NCBI GenBank assembly: GCA_963845675.1
Contig: CAWJSX010000001.1
Span: 1,178,001 to 1,242,000, forward strand
Direction of reading: 5' to 3'
Length of the DNA: 64,000 nt
Source: CAWJMD01 sp963845675
GTDB lineage: Bacteria > Actinomycetota > Actinomycetes > Actinomycetales > CAWJMD01
Shown: in pieces, positions 27,948-41,576 of the stretch
Numbering within the stretch: the stretch's first letter is position 1
How the letters are laid out: every line of letters begins with the position of its first letter
Program-made: the position numbers and the translations under genes
The notes under the pieces: generated by a model
Databases searched by the model: none
Seen by the model: only the letters and a program-made list of their open reading frames with translations
What the model was told of the DNA's origin: nothing

Positions 27948-29709
27948 TCAGGCCGTGGTGCCGTCGACCGAGGGCTTCTCGGCCTCGACCGCCCGGTGGG
28001 ACCCTGCCTCCCCCTCGGACGCCTCGGACGCCTCGGACTGCCTCGGACTCCTCAGACCCGGACGCGTCCTCAGCCAGGTCGGCGCCGGCGTCGTCGTCAC
28101 CGTCGAGGAGGTCCATGATCTCCCCGGGCTCGAGGCCGTCCCAGCCGAGACGCTCGGCCGCTCCGGTGATGCCGTCGACGTCGGCGGCAGCGGCACGCTC
28201 GAGCCACTCCCGTGCGCTGTCGGCGCGACCGGCTGCCGCCAGGGCGTCCGAGTAGGCGGACATCAGCCGGGCGCGGGCAGCACGGGCGGGCCCCGACCCG
28301 GCTGTCGGCGGCACCTCGAGCTCGGCGACCTGCAGCATGACGACGGCTGCGTCGTGCTGGCCAAGGTCCTGTCGCGCTCCCGCCGCCACGATGAGGATCT
28401 CCAGCTGGCCCGCACGGTCGAGAGTCCTGGCCTCGTCGGACGCGAACAGGTCCAGGGCCCTCTCGGGGCGCCCCAGCCCACGCTCGCAGTCGGCCATCAC
28501 CGCGAGGTGCTCGGACGAGCCGGTCAGGCGACGGGCGGTGCGCAGCTCGCGCAGCGCCTCCTCGAACCTGCCGACCTGGTAGGCCGCGATCCCGAGCGCC
28601 TCACGCACCAGACCGACACGACCGGCGCGACGCTGGGCCGCCTGGGCGTGCGCGTACGCGAGCTCGGGGTCCTCGTCGAGAAGCTGCGCCGTCATCACGA
28701 GGTGCCGCGCGACGGAGGTCGCGTTGTCGCGTGAGAGGGTCCCGAGCTCGCCTCGGACCTGTCGGTCCAGCTCGTCGCCGGTGACCTCCTGGGGCAACGC
28801 GGGCTCCTGCTCCCTGATGGAGCGGTCCGCGCCGACGTCGCGAGGCGGTCGCGCGACCGCCCCACGGCCCCCCTCCTGGCCCGGACGATCCGGCCGACCC
28901 GCGCCCGGGCGCTCCCCGCGAGCAGCCCCGCGGCCGTCGGTGTCCCGACCACGCCCGGTGGAAGGGCGACCCGACGCGGGGCGACCTGAGGATGGACGGC
29001 CAGACGACGGGGGGCCCGAGGGGGCACCTCCCGACGACGCCCGGCCTGACGACCCCGCCCGTGAGCCGGCCCCCGAGGTACGCGACGTCCTGGAGTCATT
29101 GCCCCGCGGCGCGCTGCCCCTGGAGCCTGCCCCGCGGCGCGCTGCCCCTGGAGTCACTGCCCGCGGCGCGCTGCCCCTGGAGTCACTGCCCCGCGGCGCG
29201 CTGCCCCTGGAGTCACTGCCCCGCGGCGCGCTGCCGCGAGAGTCGTTTCCACGTGAGGAGTCGGTACCCCGATCTGCCCCCGACGTGCGGGGACGACCCT
29301 CCCCGCTGCTGCTGCTGCTCTTCGACCAAGGAGATCGCTGTGGACGCGAGCCGCCGCCGGCCGCGTCACCACCACGGTTCGGCCTACCGGAGCCTGTGCC
29401 GCTGCGTGACGGACGTCCCGCGCGACCGGCTCCGCCGGTTCCACGGCTCGAGCCCGCTCCGGTTCCCGCGTCGCGACCGGACCCACCTGCACGGCCCGCG
29501 CTGGCGCCCGGTCCACCACTGCGGCCTCCGCCTGCGCCACCCGCCGAGCCGGCACCGCGCCCGCCACCGGCGCCGCGGGCGCTACCGCCTCGACCGGCTG
29601 CGCCGCCGGCTCCGCGGCCTCCGCGGGATCCACCGCCCGACGCGCCGCCCGGTCGTCCGTCGCGGTCCCCGCGTCCGCGCCCCCTGTCGCTCCCCGCTCC
29701 CTGTGCCAC
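27948..29709 (-). CDS. TPR-like protein with long disordered Gly/Arg/Ser N-terminus, frameshifted
   Basis: About 587 residues. The first ~290 are extremely low complexity (Gly, Arg, Ser, Pro), including a run of RGSDSRGSAP repeats. The folded part starts near REQEPALPQEVTGDELDRQVRGELGTL and continues as tetratricopeptide-like helices (LAYAHAQAAQRRAGRVGLVREALGIAAYQVGRFEEALRELRTARRL). The acidic end is AEDASGSEESEA. An extra base near 28041 in a short TCCGAGGCR repeat shifts the frame; correcting it gives a tail ending KPSVDGTTA and a stop at 27948, nine bases before the next gene. GTG 29709 follows AAGGAG. Matches the Rv1691 position; function unknown. Confidence 0.8.
29102..29248 (-). repeat. 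Five ~30-bp tandem repeats in the TPR gene
   Basis: The core ccccgcggcgcgctgcccct recurs at 29102, 29130, 29160 (one C short), 29189 and 29219. Units are 28, 30, 29, 30 and 30 bp. They encode SRGSAPRGSD. The one-base and two-base deficits sum to three, so one intervening copy is read in another frame (VTPGAARRG) and the frame is then restored. Confidence 0.9.
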
Positions 29710-29795
29710 TGTCGGCTCCTTCGCTAGCGGTGTGAGCGGCGCCCGACGTGCCGTCGGCGCCACCCTGTCACAACGCGTCTCCACGCAGAAATGCC

Positions 29796-29829
29796 GATGA
29801 CGGCCACCCCCGAAGGGGTGGCCGTCATC
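29796..29829 (-). terminator. rRNA operon terminator
   Basis: A perfect 15-bp stem GATGACGGCCACCCC (29796-29810) with its complement at 29815-29829, closed on the minus strand by a TTCG tetraloop. It begins about 10 bp after the mature 5S 3' end and is followed by CGGCATTTCTG. Confidence 0.93.
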
Positions 29830-29837
29830 GAAAGTAT

Positions 29838-29955
29838 GTCCGGCGGCGTCCTACTCTCCCACGAGGTCCCCCTCGCAGTACCATCGGCGCAGTTGGGCTT
29901 AGCTTCCGGGTTCGGAATGGAGCCGGGCGTTTCCCCAACGCTATGACCGCCGAAA
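29838..29955 (-). rRNA. rrf: 5S ribosomal RNA
   Basis: On the minus strand the sequence begins GTTTCGGCGGTCATAGCG and ends GGACGCCGCCGGAC, with the conserved CCCGGCTCCATTCCGAACCC and GGAAGCTAAGCC segments between. The ends pair to form helix I. About 118 nt; boundaries are good to a few bases. Last gene of the 16S-23S-5S operon. Confidence 0.95.
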
Positions 29956-30026
29956 CTCTATGGAGATGTCAGGGTCGTTGACCGACCGCATCTCGGGAAC
30001 CGCACAGTGGACGCAAGCAAGAAAAT

Positions 30027-35003
<4,977 letters not shown>

Positions 35004-35230
35004 TCTTAAGGTGACCACGGCGAACCGTGGCACCGACACATAGAGATGGCACCCACCGAAGCAGGTGCCGTTCTTAGATCTGGCTGAGCAGATTCTCGCT
35101 AGCTATGTAGTGTTACATAACTGATCATCTGTCATACCAAAGGAATTCCGCGTAGGAAGCTCGCTCACCGACGTATGTCGGTCGCGCTGCCACCCACGAC
35201 GGGGTTTTGGCATTGACTTTTGGCACGCTG

Positions 35231-35242
35231 TTGAGTTCTCAA
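35231..35242 (-). promoter_or_regulatory. rrn leader antitermination-like box
   Basis: TTGAGAACTCAA on the minus strand, followed by CAGCGTGCCAAAAGTCAATG. This element is conserved in actinobacterial rRNA leaders upstream of 16S and is thought to act like boxA in antitermination and processing. It lies about 230 nt before the 16S. Confidence 0.65.
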
Positions 35243-35300
35243 GGAGCGGACGCGCACCGATCGAGACCCTTTCGGGTTCTGCTCTCGGGGCAACCCTTCT

Positions 35301-35329
35301 AACTTACCCGTCTGTCTCCACTCAGTCAA
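35301..35329 (-). promoter_or_regulatory. rrn promoter, proximal (P2)
   Basis: TTGACT (35329-35324), a 17-bp spacer, then TAAGTT (35306-35301). This is close to the sigA consensus in actinobacteria and lies about 300 bp upstream of the 16S. Confidence 0.75.
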
Positions 35330-35503
35330 ACCCGCCGCGTTCGTGCCGGCGGACCTGGCCTCGTGGCCCAGATCGGCCCTCTACGTTAGCACCCGGACGT
35401 GGTCTTACCGACCGTCCGTCCCGGCCCTTGCGAAGAGGGGGTCTGCCCTGCGGGACCGGCCACCTCTCGGTGTCCGTGCCTCCCTGTCGGGCTGACGTCG
35501 AGA

Positions 35504-35533
35504 ACATTAGGCGGGTTCCGCGACTCACGTCAA
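35504..35533 (-). promoter_or_regulatory. rrn promoter, distal (P1)
   Basis: TTGACG (35533-35528), an 18-bp spacer, then TAATGT (35509-35504), about 200 bp upstream of the proximal promoter. Tandem promoters are the rule for rRNA operons. The rest of the 612-bp region 35004-35615 holds leader RNA and shows no gene. Confidence 0.65.
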
Positions 35534-35615
35534 ATCGGGTGGTCCGGGGTGGACCCTCCGACCATCTGGCGCCTAGATCCGGTGCAGCGCAACCGATCTG
35601 GATGCGCAGCTGCGC

Positions 35616-36881
35616 TCAGGCACGCACCTCGACGGCGGCGAGGGTCTTCCGGCCCCTTCGGAGGACGGCGTAGCGACCGTGCAGGAGGTCACCCGTCGAG
35701 AGCGAGGCCGCGGGGTCGGTCACCTTGACGTTGTTGACGTAGGCACCCCCCTCGTCCACGGTCCGTCGGGCGGCGGCCCTGCTGGCTGCCAGGCCGGTGG
35801 CCACGAAGAGGTCCAGAACGGCCAGGTCGGTGGGCGCCACACGGGCCGTCTCCAGCTCCCGCGTCGCGTCCCGGAGCGTGCCCTCGTCCAGCGAAGCCAG
35901 CTCGCCCTTGCCGAAGAGGGCCGCCGACGCGGACTCCACCGCCCTGGTGGCCTGCTCCCCGTGCACGAGCGTGGTGACGTCCTGCGCCAGGGCGCGCTGG
36001 GCCTCCCGCGCGAACGGGCGGTCGGCAACGCTCTCCTCGAGGCGGGCGACCTCCTCCCGCGTGCGGTCGGTGAAGACCTTGAGCAGCTGGACGACCGAGG
36101 CGTCCTCCACGTTGAGCCAGAACTGGTAGAAGGCGTACGGGCTGGTCATGTCGGCGCTGAGCCAGACCGCGTTCCCCTCGGACTTGCCGAACTTCTGCCC
36201 GGAGGCATCCGTGATGAGCGGGGTCGTCAGCAGGTGCGCGGTCGCCCCCTCGACCCGGTGGATCAGGTCAACCCCCGCCGTGAGGTTGCCCCACTGGTCG
36301 TTCCCGCCTGTCTGCAGCGTGCACCCGTACGAGCGGAACAGCTCGAGGAAGTCGAGCCCTTGGAGCAGCTGGTAGCTGAACTCGGTGTAGCTGATGCCCT
36401 CGCTGCTCTGCAGGCGTGCGGCGACCGCGTCCTTGCGGATCATCGCGTTCACCCGGAAGTGCTTGCCGACGTCCCGCAGGAAGTCGAGCGCGGACAGCGG
36501 AGCGGTCCAGTCCAGGTTGTTCACGAGCGTGGCCGCGTGCGGTCCGTCGAAGTCGAGGAAGGGCCGGACCTGCTCGGCGATCCGGGCCACCCACTGCGCG
36601 ACGGTCTCCTTGCTGTTGAGCGTCCTCTCGGCCGTGGCCTTGGGGTCACCGATCAGTCCCGTCGAACCGCCGACCAGGCACAGGGGGCGGTGGCCGGCGC
36701 GCTGCAGGTGACGCATCACGACGAGCTGAACCAGGTTTCCCATGTGCAGGCTCGGCGCGGTCGGGTCGAAGCCGCAGTAGAAGGTGACCGGACCTGCGGC
36801 GAGGGCGGAACGCAGCGCGGCCTCGTCGGTGGTCTGCGCCACCAGTCCGCGCCACTGCAGCTCGTCGAGGATGTCGGTCAC
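35616..36881 (-). CDS. tyrS: Tyrosyl-tRNA synthetase
   Basis: Class I aminoacyl-tRNA synthetase, 421 residues. The HIGH-equivalent is SLHMGN, preceded by YCGFDPTAPSLH; the KMSKS-equivalent is KFGKS. Tyr-recognition elements include YSYQLLQGLDFLELF-like FSYQLLQG and GGNDQWGN. A C-terminal S4 domain spans about 350-421 (AASRAAARRTVDEGGAYVNN). GTG 36881 is preceded by AAGGAG; a longer reading to 36953 has no ribosome-binding site. It lies just upstream of the rRNA operon on the same strand. Confidence 0.97.
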   Translation of the reverse strand: MTDILDELQWRGLVAQTTDEAALRSALAAGPVTFYCGFDPTAPSLHMGNLVQLVVMRHLQRAGHRPLCLVGGSTGLIGDPKATAERTLNSKETVAQWVARIAEQVRPFLDFDGPHAATLVNNLDWTAPLSALDFLRDVGKHFRVNAMIRKDAVAARLQSSEGISYTEFSYQLLQGLDFLELFRSYGCTLQTGGNDQWGNLTAGVDLIHRVEGATAHLLTTPLITDASGQKFGKSEGNAVWLSADMTSPYAFYQFWLNVEDASVVQLLKVFTDRTREEVARLEESVADRPFAREAQRALAQDVTTLVHGEQATRAVESASAALFGKGELASLDEGTLRDATRELETARVAPTDLAVLDLFVATGLAASRAAARRTVDEGGAYVNNVKVTDPAASLSTGDLLHGRYAVLRRGRKTLAAVEVRA

Positions 36882-36949
36882 GTGCGTCTCCTTGCTCGCG
36901 GGTGGGCCCTGCGGTCGCGGGCCACGGCGGACAGCCTGCCCGATGGTGC

Positions 36950-37618
36950 TCACGAGCGACGAACGGGTTGACCCGCGGCACGCGCCGCCGTGCGGGACGC
37001 GCCGGGTCGGTACACCGAGACGGAGGGATCGCCGGTCAGCCAGAACCGCCAGGGGAACGCGTCGCCGTCGCCGCCCGCACCCGACACCCCGACCCGTGGG
37101 CCGGACGAGATCGCGGCCCGCAGGTGGGACCGGCTCCGCGGCCGCAGACGCAGCGGCCCGCCGTCGAGCGGGGACCCGTCGCCGCTGCCGTCGATGCCCA
37201 GCGCCGCCGTCAGCCGGGCGGGGCCGCGCGCGAGGTCGCGGTCGTCCCGTGCGGCGGGACGGCGCTGCCGGGCGAGGTCCACCCCGTCGACAACCTCGCC
37301 CGCCCGCAGCAGGACGGCGCTCGCGCGTCCCTCAGGTCCGCACACCACGTTCGCGCACCAGTGCATGCCGTAGCTGAAGTACACGTACAGCACGCCCGAC
37401 GGCCCGAACATGACGGCGTTGCGGGGCGTGCGACCCCGGTAGGCGTGGGACCCGGGGTCGTGAGCCCCGTCGTAGGCCTCGACCTCGGTGAGGCGCACGG
37501 TGACGGAGCCCTCGCCGGTGCTGTGGGTGAGCAGCGCGCCCAGCAGCCGCGGGGCCACCACGGGCGCGGACCGCTCCAGCAGGGTCAGGTGCGCCGACGG
37601 ATCTTGGAGCCCAGCCAC
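36950..37618 (-). CDS. 3-methyladenine DNA glycosylase (AAG/MPG family)
   Basis: A base-excision repair enzyme of 222 residues removing alkylated purines. Family blocks are APRLLGALLTHS, VRLTEVEAYDGAHDPGSHAYRGRTPRNAVMFG (catalytic Glu in TEVEAY, base-flipping Tyr in SHAYRG), YVYFSYGMHWCANVV and LARGPARLTAALGID. The only start before the conserved region is GTG 37618, which lies inside the end of sdhB (34-bp overlap). Its order with tyrS is conserved in actinobacteria. Confidence 0.93.
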   Translation of the reverse strand: MAGLQDPSAHLTLLERSAPVVAPRLLGALLTHSTGEGSVTVRLTEVEAYDGAHDPGSHAYRGRTPRNAVMFGPSGVLYVYFSYGMHWCANVVCGPEGRASAVLLRAGEVVDGVDLARQRRPAARDDRDLARGPARLTAALGIDGSGDGSPLDGGPLRLRPRSRSHLRAAISSGPRVGVSGAGGDGDAFPWRFWLTGDPSVSVYRPGASRTAARAAGQPVRRS

Positions 37619-38346
37619 ACCAGCGGATCGTACTTGCGGTCGACCGCACGCTCCTTGAGCGGGATCAGGGCGTTGTCCGTGATCTTGATGTGCTCGGGGC
37701 AGACCTCGGTGCAGCACTTCGTGATGTTGCACATGCCCAGACCGTGCTCCTCCTGGGCCTCGGCGGCGCGTGAGCCGTGGGCGTCCAGGGGGTGCATGTC
37801 GAGCTCGGCCATCCGCATCAGGAAGCGGGGGCCGGCGAACGCCTCCTTGTTCTCCTCGTGGTCGCGCACCACGTGGCAGACGTCCTGGCACAGGAAGCAC
37901 TCGATGCACTTGCGGAACTCCTGAGGGCGCTCGACGTCCACCTGCGCCATCCGGTACTGGCCGGGCTCGACGCCCGGCGGCGGGACGAACGCGGGGATCT
38001 CGCGCGCCTTCTCGTAGTTGAACGACACGTCGGTGACGAGGTCCTTGACGACCGGGAACGCCCGCAGCGGTGTGACCGTGACGACCTCGTCCTCGGCGAA
38101 CAGGTTCATGCGCGTCATGCACAGCAGGCGTGGGCGGCCGTTGACCTCCGCACTGCACGAGCCGCACTTGCCGGCCTTGCAGTTCCACCGGACGGCCAGG
38201 TCCGGCGCCTGCGTGCCCTGGAGGCGGTGGATCACGTCGAGGACGACCTCGCCCTCGTTCACCTCGACGGTGAAGTCGCGGAGACCGCCGTCGTCGCTGT
38301 CACCACGCCACACGCGGAAGGACGCCTGGTAGCTCACCGCTGCCAC
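37585..38346 (-). CDS. sdhB: Succinate dehydrogenase iron-sulfur subunit (Sdh1 type)
   Basis: 253 residues. The plant-type [2Fe-2S] site is CKAGKCGSC plus a downstream Cys (RPRLLCMTRM). The second half has CIECFLCQDVCH and ITKCCTEVCPEHI, the ligands of the [4Fe-4S] and [3Fe-4S] clusters. It links flavoprotein SdhA to the membrane anchor. GTG start at 38346, about 30 bp after the sdhA stop. Short linker sequences and the QYRMAQVDVERPQEF region resemble the mycobacterial Sdh1 type (Rv0247c). Confidence 0.95.
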   Translation of the reverse strand: MAAVSYQASFRVWRGDSDDGGLRDFTVEVNEGEVVLDVIHRLQGTQAPDLAVRWNCKAGKCGSCSAEVNGRPRLLCMTRMNLFAEDEVVTVTPLRAFPVVKDLVTDVSFNYEKAREIPAFVPPPGVEPGQYRMAQVDVERPQEFRKCIECFLCQDVCHVVRDHEENKEAFAGPRFLMRMAELDMHPLDAHGSRAAEAQEEHGLGMCNITKCCTEVCPEHIKITDNALIPLKERAVDRKYDPLVWLGSKIRRRT

Positions 38347-38377
38347 CGCGCCGGCTGGTCGGGCCTGGTCCGCTGCG

Positions 38378-40303
38378 TCATGACGCCTCCGTCGGTCGGC
38401 CGGTGCGGGCGGGGATCTCGTCCGGCGACAGGTACTTGGACAGCTCCGACTCCTCGAACAGCTCGAGCAGGTCCGGGCGGATCGACGGCACCGGCTGGCG
38501 GCGCAGCGCGACGGCGCCGGAGTCGTCGAGGCCGCAGACGAGGTTGACGCCCCGCCAGGCCGCGTCCATCGCCGGATGGTCCTCGCGCGTGTGCCCGCCG
38601 CGGCTCTCGGTGCGCTCCAGCGCGGCGAGCGCGATGCACCGCGAGACCAGGATCATGTTCTGCAGGTCGAGCGCGAGGTGCCAGCCGGGGTTGAACTGCC
38701 GGTGCCCCTCGACGACGACGCGGTCGGCACGCCGCTCGAGCGCGTCCAGGCGCTCCAGCGCCTCGGCCACCTCCTCCTCGCGGCGGATGATCCCCACCAG
38801 GTCGTTCATCGTCTGCTGAAGCTCGGTGTGCACCGTGTAGGGGTTCTCGGGTGCTGCGTCGGCCGCCTCGCCCTCTCGCGGGTGGAAGGACGCGACCGCA
38901 CGGCGGCACGCCTCGTCGACGTCCGAGTCCCCCACCGTCGGACGCTTGTCACCCAGGCCCTCGAGGTAGGCGGCGGCGCCGGCGCCGGCCCGGCGCCCGA
39001 AGACGAGCAGGTCGGAGAGCGAGTTGCCGCCCAGCCGGTTCGAGCCGTGCATCCCGCCTGCCACCTCGCCGGCCGCGAACAGTCCGGGCACGGTCGACGC
39101 GGCCGTGTCGGCCTCGACCTCGACCCCGCCCATCACGTAGTGGCAGGTAGGCCCGACCTCCATCGGCTCCGCGGTGATGTCGACGTCCGCGAGCTCCTTG
39201 AACTGGTGGTGCATCGACGGCAGGCGTCGGACGATCTCCTCGGCCGGCAGCCGGGTGGAGACGTCGAGGAACACCCCGCCGTGGGGCGAGCCCCGCCCCT
39301 CCTTGACCTCGGTGTTGATCGCGCGGGCGACCTCGTCGCGAGGCAGCAGCTCCGGGCGGCGCTTGTTGTTCTCCGGGTCCGTGTACCAGCGGTCCGCCTC
39401 CTCCTCGGAGTCGGCGTACTGGCCGCGGAACACGTCCGGCACGTGGTCGAACATGAACCGTGAGCCCTCGGAGTTGCGCAGCACTCCCCCGTCACCGCGC
39501 ACCGACTCGGTCACGAGGATGCCCTTGACGGACGGGGGCCAGACCATGCCGGTGGGGTGGAACTGCACGAACTCCATGTTGAGCAGGGTCGCGCCGGCAC
39601 GCAGAGCCAGCGCGTGGCCGTCACCGGTGTACTCCCACGAGTTGGAGGTCACCTTGAACGACTTGCCGATGCCGCCGGTCGCGAGGATCACCGCGGGGGC
39701 GTCGAAGACGACGAACCGTCCGGACTCGCGCCAGTACCCGACGGCGCCGGCGACGGCGTCCCCGTCCTTGACGAGGTCGGTGATGGTCAGCTCGGCGAAG
39801 ACCCTGATGCGTGCGTCCAGATCGCCGTGCTCGCGCAGGTCCTCCTGCTGGAGGGAGACGATCTTCTGCTGGAGCGTACGGATCAGCTCGAGCCCGGTGC
39901 GGTCGCCGACGTGGGCGAGACGGGGGTACTCGTGCCCGCCGAAGTTGCGCTGGCTGATGCGGCCGTCGGCGGTGCGGTCGAACAGCGCGCCGTAGGTCTC
40001 CAGCTCCCACACGCGCTGCGGCGCCTCCTGGGCGTGCAGCTCGGCCATCCTCGGGTTGTTGAGGAACTTGCCGCCGCGCATGGTGTCCCGGAAGTGGACC
40101 TGCCACCCGTCCTTGGAGTTGGCGTTGCCCATCGAGGCCGCGATGCCGCCCTCGGCCATGACGGTGTGCGCCTTGCCGAACAGCGACTTGCAGATGATGG
40201 CGGTGCGCAGACCCTGCTCGCGGGCCTCGATGGCCGCGCGCAGGCCGGCGCCCCCCGCACCGATGACCAGGACGTCGTAGGAGTGGCGCTCGGTCTCGGT
40301 CAC
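38378..40303 (-). CDS. sdhA: Succinate dehydrogenase flavoprotein subunit
   Basis: 641 residues. The FAD dinucleotide-binding motif is VLVIGAGGAGLRAAIEAREQG, the flavin-attachment histidine lies in GKAHTVMAEGGIAASMG, and the catalytic block is FVQFHPTGMVWPPSVKGILVTESVRGDGG with the active Arg/His. PTCHYVMGGVEVEAD and GSNRLGGNSLSDLLVFGRRAG match the family. GTG 40303 overlaps the sdhC stop. It oxidises succinate in the TCA cycle and feeds the quinone pool. Confidence 0.97.
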   Translation of the reverse strand: MTETERHSYDVLVIGAGGAGLRAAIEAREQGLRTAIICKSLFGKAHTVMAEGGIAASMGNANSKDGWQVHFRDTMRGGKFLNNPRMAELHAQEAPQRVWELETYGALFDRTADGRISQRNFGGHEYPRLAHVGDRTGLELIRTLQQKIVSLQQEDLREHGDLDARIRVFAELTITDLVKDGDAVAGAVGYWRESGRFVVFDAPAVILATGGIGKSFKVTSNSWEYTGDGHALALRAGATLLNMEFVQFHPTGMVWPPSVKGILVTESVRGDGGVLRNSEGSRFMFDHVPDVFRGQYADSEEEADRWYTDPENNKRRPELLPRDEVARAINTEVKEGRGSPHGGVFLDVSTRLPAEEIVRRLPSMHHQFKELADVDITAEPMEVGPTCHYVMGGVEVEADTAASTVPGLFAAGEVAGGMHGSNRLGGNSLSDLLVFGRRAGAGAAAYLEGLGDKRPTVGDSDVDEACRRAVASFHPREGEAADAAPENPYTVHTELQQTMNDLVGIIRREEEVAEALERLDALERRADRVVVEGHRQFNPGWHLALDLQNMILVSRCIALAALERTESRGGHTREDHPAMDAAWRGVNLVCGLDDSGAVALRRQPVPSIRPDLLELFEESELSKYLSPDEIPARTGRPTEAS

Positions 40304-41133
40304 CCGATGAACCTCAGATCTGTGATGACGCCGGCGGCGACGAGCCCGACGTAGGCGTCGGTGACGATCAGGCTGCCGATGGTGATCCAGGCGAGCTGCA
40401 TGTGCCGGGCGTTCATCCAGCTCACGCGCTGCCAGGCCCGGTAGCGCACCGGGTGCTTGGAGAAGCTGTTGATCTTGCCCGCGACGATGTGGCGGCACGA
40501 GTGGCAGGACAGCGTGTAGGCCCACAGCAGGACCACGTTGACCACCAGCACCACGTTCCCCAGCCCGAAGCCGAAGCCCGTGGGCGAGTGGAAGGCCAGG
40601 ATCGCGTCGTAGGTGTTAATCAGGGAGATGACCACGGCCGCGTAGAACGTGTAGCGGTGCAGGTTCTGCCCGATCAGCGGGAAGCGCGTCTCCCCCGTGT
40701 AGGTGGAGTGCGGCTCCGCCACGGCGCAGGCGGGCGGCGACAGCCAGAACGACCGGTAGTAGGCCTTGCGGTAGTAGTAGCAGGTCAGCCGGAAGAGCAG
40801 CAGGAACGGCAGCGTGAGGATCGCCAGCGGGATGAACGGCGGGAACGCCGGCAGGAACTCACCGAAGTGGGCCGACCCGGGTACGCACGAGGCGCTGACG
40901 CACGGCGACACGAAGGGGGTCAGGTAGTGGTAGTCGTCGACCCAGTAGTCGCGCTGGCTGGCCGTTCTCACCGTCGCGTAGACGACGAAGAAGACCAGGC
41001 CGGCCACGGTCAGAGCGGGTTCGACCCACCAGCGGTCCGTGCGGAGCGAGCGGAAGTCGATGCGGGCACGGCCGGGGGCGCCAACACCCCGGGGGCCGAC
41101 GCGCGCGGTGCGGTCGGTGGGGGACGTCGTCAT
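40300..41133 (-). CDS. sdhC: Succinate dehydrogenase membrane anchor / cytochrome b subunit
   Basis: 277 residues with about five membrane helices (e.g. VEPALTVAGLVFFVVYATV; FIPLAILTLPFLLLF; YTFYAAVVISLINTYDAIL; NVVLLWAYTLSCHSC; LAWITIGSLIVTDAYVGLV). Several histidines (LHRY, SCHSCRHI, NARHMQ) could ligate heme. It is a single long anchor rather than separate SdhC and SdhD, as in mycobacterial Sdh1 (Rv0249c, from memory). Start ATG 41133; an upstream in-frame ATG at 41220 would overlap the next gene. Confidence 0.88.
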   Translation of the reverse strand: MTTSPTDRTARVGPRGVGAPGRARIDFRSLRTDRWWVEPALTVAGLVFFVVYATVRTASQRDYWVDDYHYLTPFVSPCVSASCVPGSAHFGEFLPAFPPFIPLAILTLPFLLLFRLTCYYYRKAYYRSFWLSPPACAVAEPHSTYTGETRFPLIGQNLHRYTFYAAVVISLINTYDAILAFHSPTGFGFGLGNVVLVVNVVLLWAYTLSCHSCRHIVAGKINSFSKHPVRYRAWQRVSWMNARHMQLAWITIGSLIVTDAYVGLVAAGVITDLRFIG

Positions 41134-41149
41134 CTGGTCGCGGCTCCAG

Positions 41150-41431
41150 TCAGCGGGGACCGGAGGCGCCGAGGCCCTCGTCGTCCGAGTCGGCCCAGAA
41201 GTCGGACGAGTAGTCGTCATCAGGGATGTAGACGACCTCGGAGTCGCCCGCGGCGCCGCTGCGCGGTGCCGTCTGCGCGAGCAGGTTGAGGTCGGCGGCC
41301 AGCCGGGCGACGTCGTCCTTGAGCCGGTGGATGTCCACCGTGTCGCCGTAGTCCGCGCCCAGCGACTGGAGGGTCCGACGCAGGTCGGCCACCAGGGACC
41401 GTGCGTGCGTGATGTCGCTCTGCGCCGTCAT
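41150..41431 (-). CDS. Small protein leading the sdh operon
   Basis: 93 residues: a coiled-coil-like helix (ARSLVADLRRTLQSLGADYG; HRLKDDVARLAADLNLLAQ), then an acidic tail (VVYIPDDDYSSDFWADSDDEG). It is 16 bp upstream of sdhC. A conserved ~97-residue protein occupies the same place upstream of Sdh1 in mycobacteria (Rv0250c). The unusual acidic/aromatic tail suggests a partner for the Sdh complex, but its role is unknown. Confidence 0.7.
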   Translation of the reverse strand: MTAQSDITHARSLVADLRRTLQSLGADYGDTVDIHRLKDDVARLAADLNLLAQTAPRSGAAGDSEVVYIPDDDYSSDFWADSDDEGLGASGPR

Positions 41432-41473
41432 GAGCCCTGCACCGTCAGGCGTTGCATCTGGACCGACCCTCCC

Positions 41474-41493
41474 GGCCCGCGACGTCGCGGGCC
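41474..41493. terminator. 20-nt perfect palindrome between the arg and sdh operons
   Basis: GGCCCGCGAC followed by its exact complement. It lies 84 bp beyond the argH stop and 43 bp upstream of the sdh leader gene, so it may end the arg operon transcript, or be an operator for the sdh promoter. No T tract. Confidence 0.5.
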
Positions 41494-41576
41494 CGATGAG
41501 CGCAGTCTGCCGAGAGCAGCCACCCAGGACAAGCCTGCGCCAACGCGTGTCGGTCCCGGTGCGCCTCGTCGGCGGT

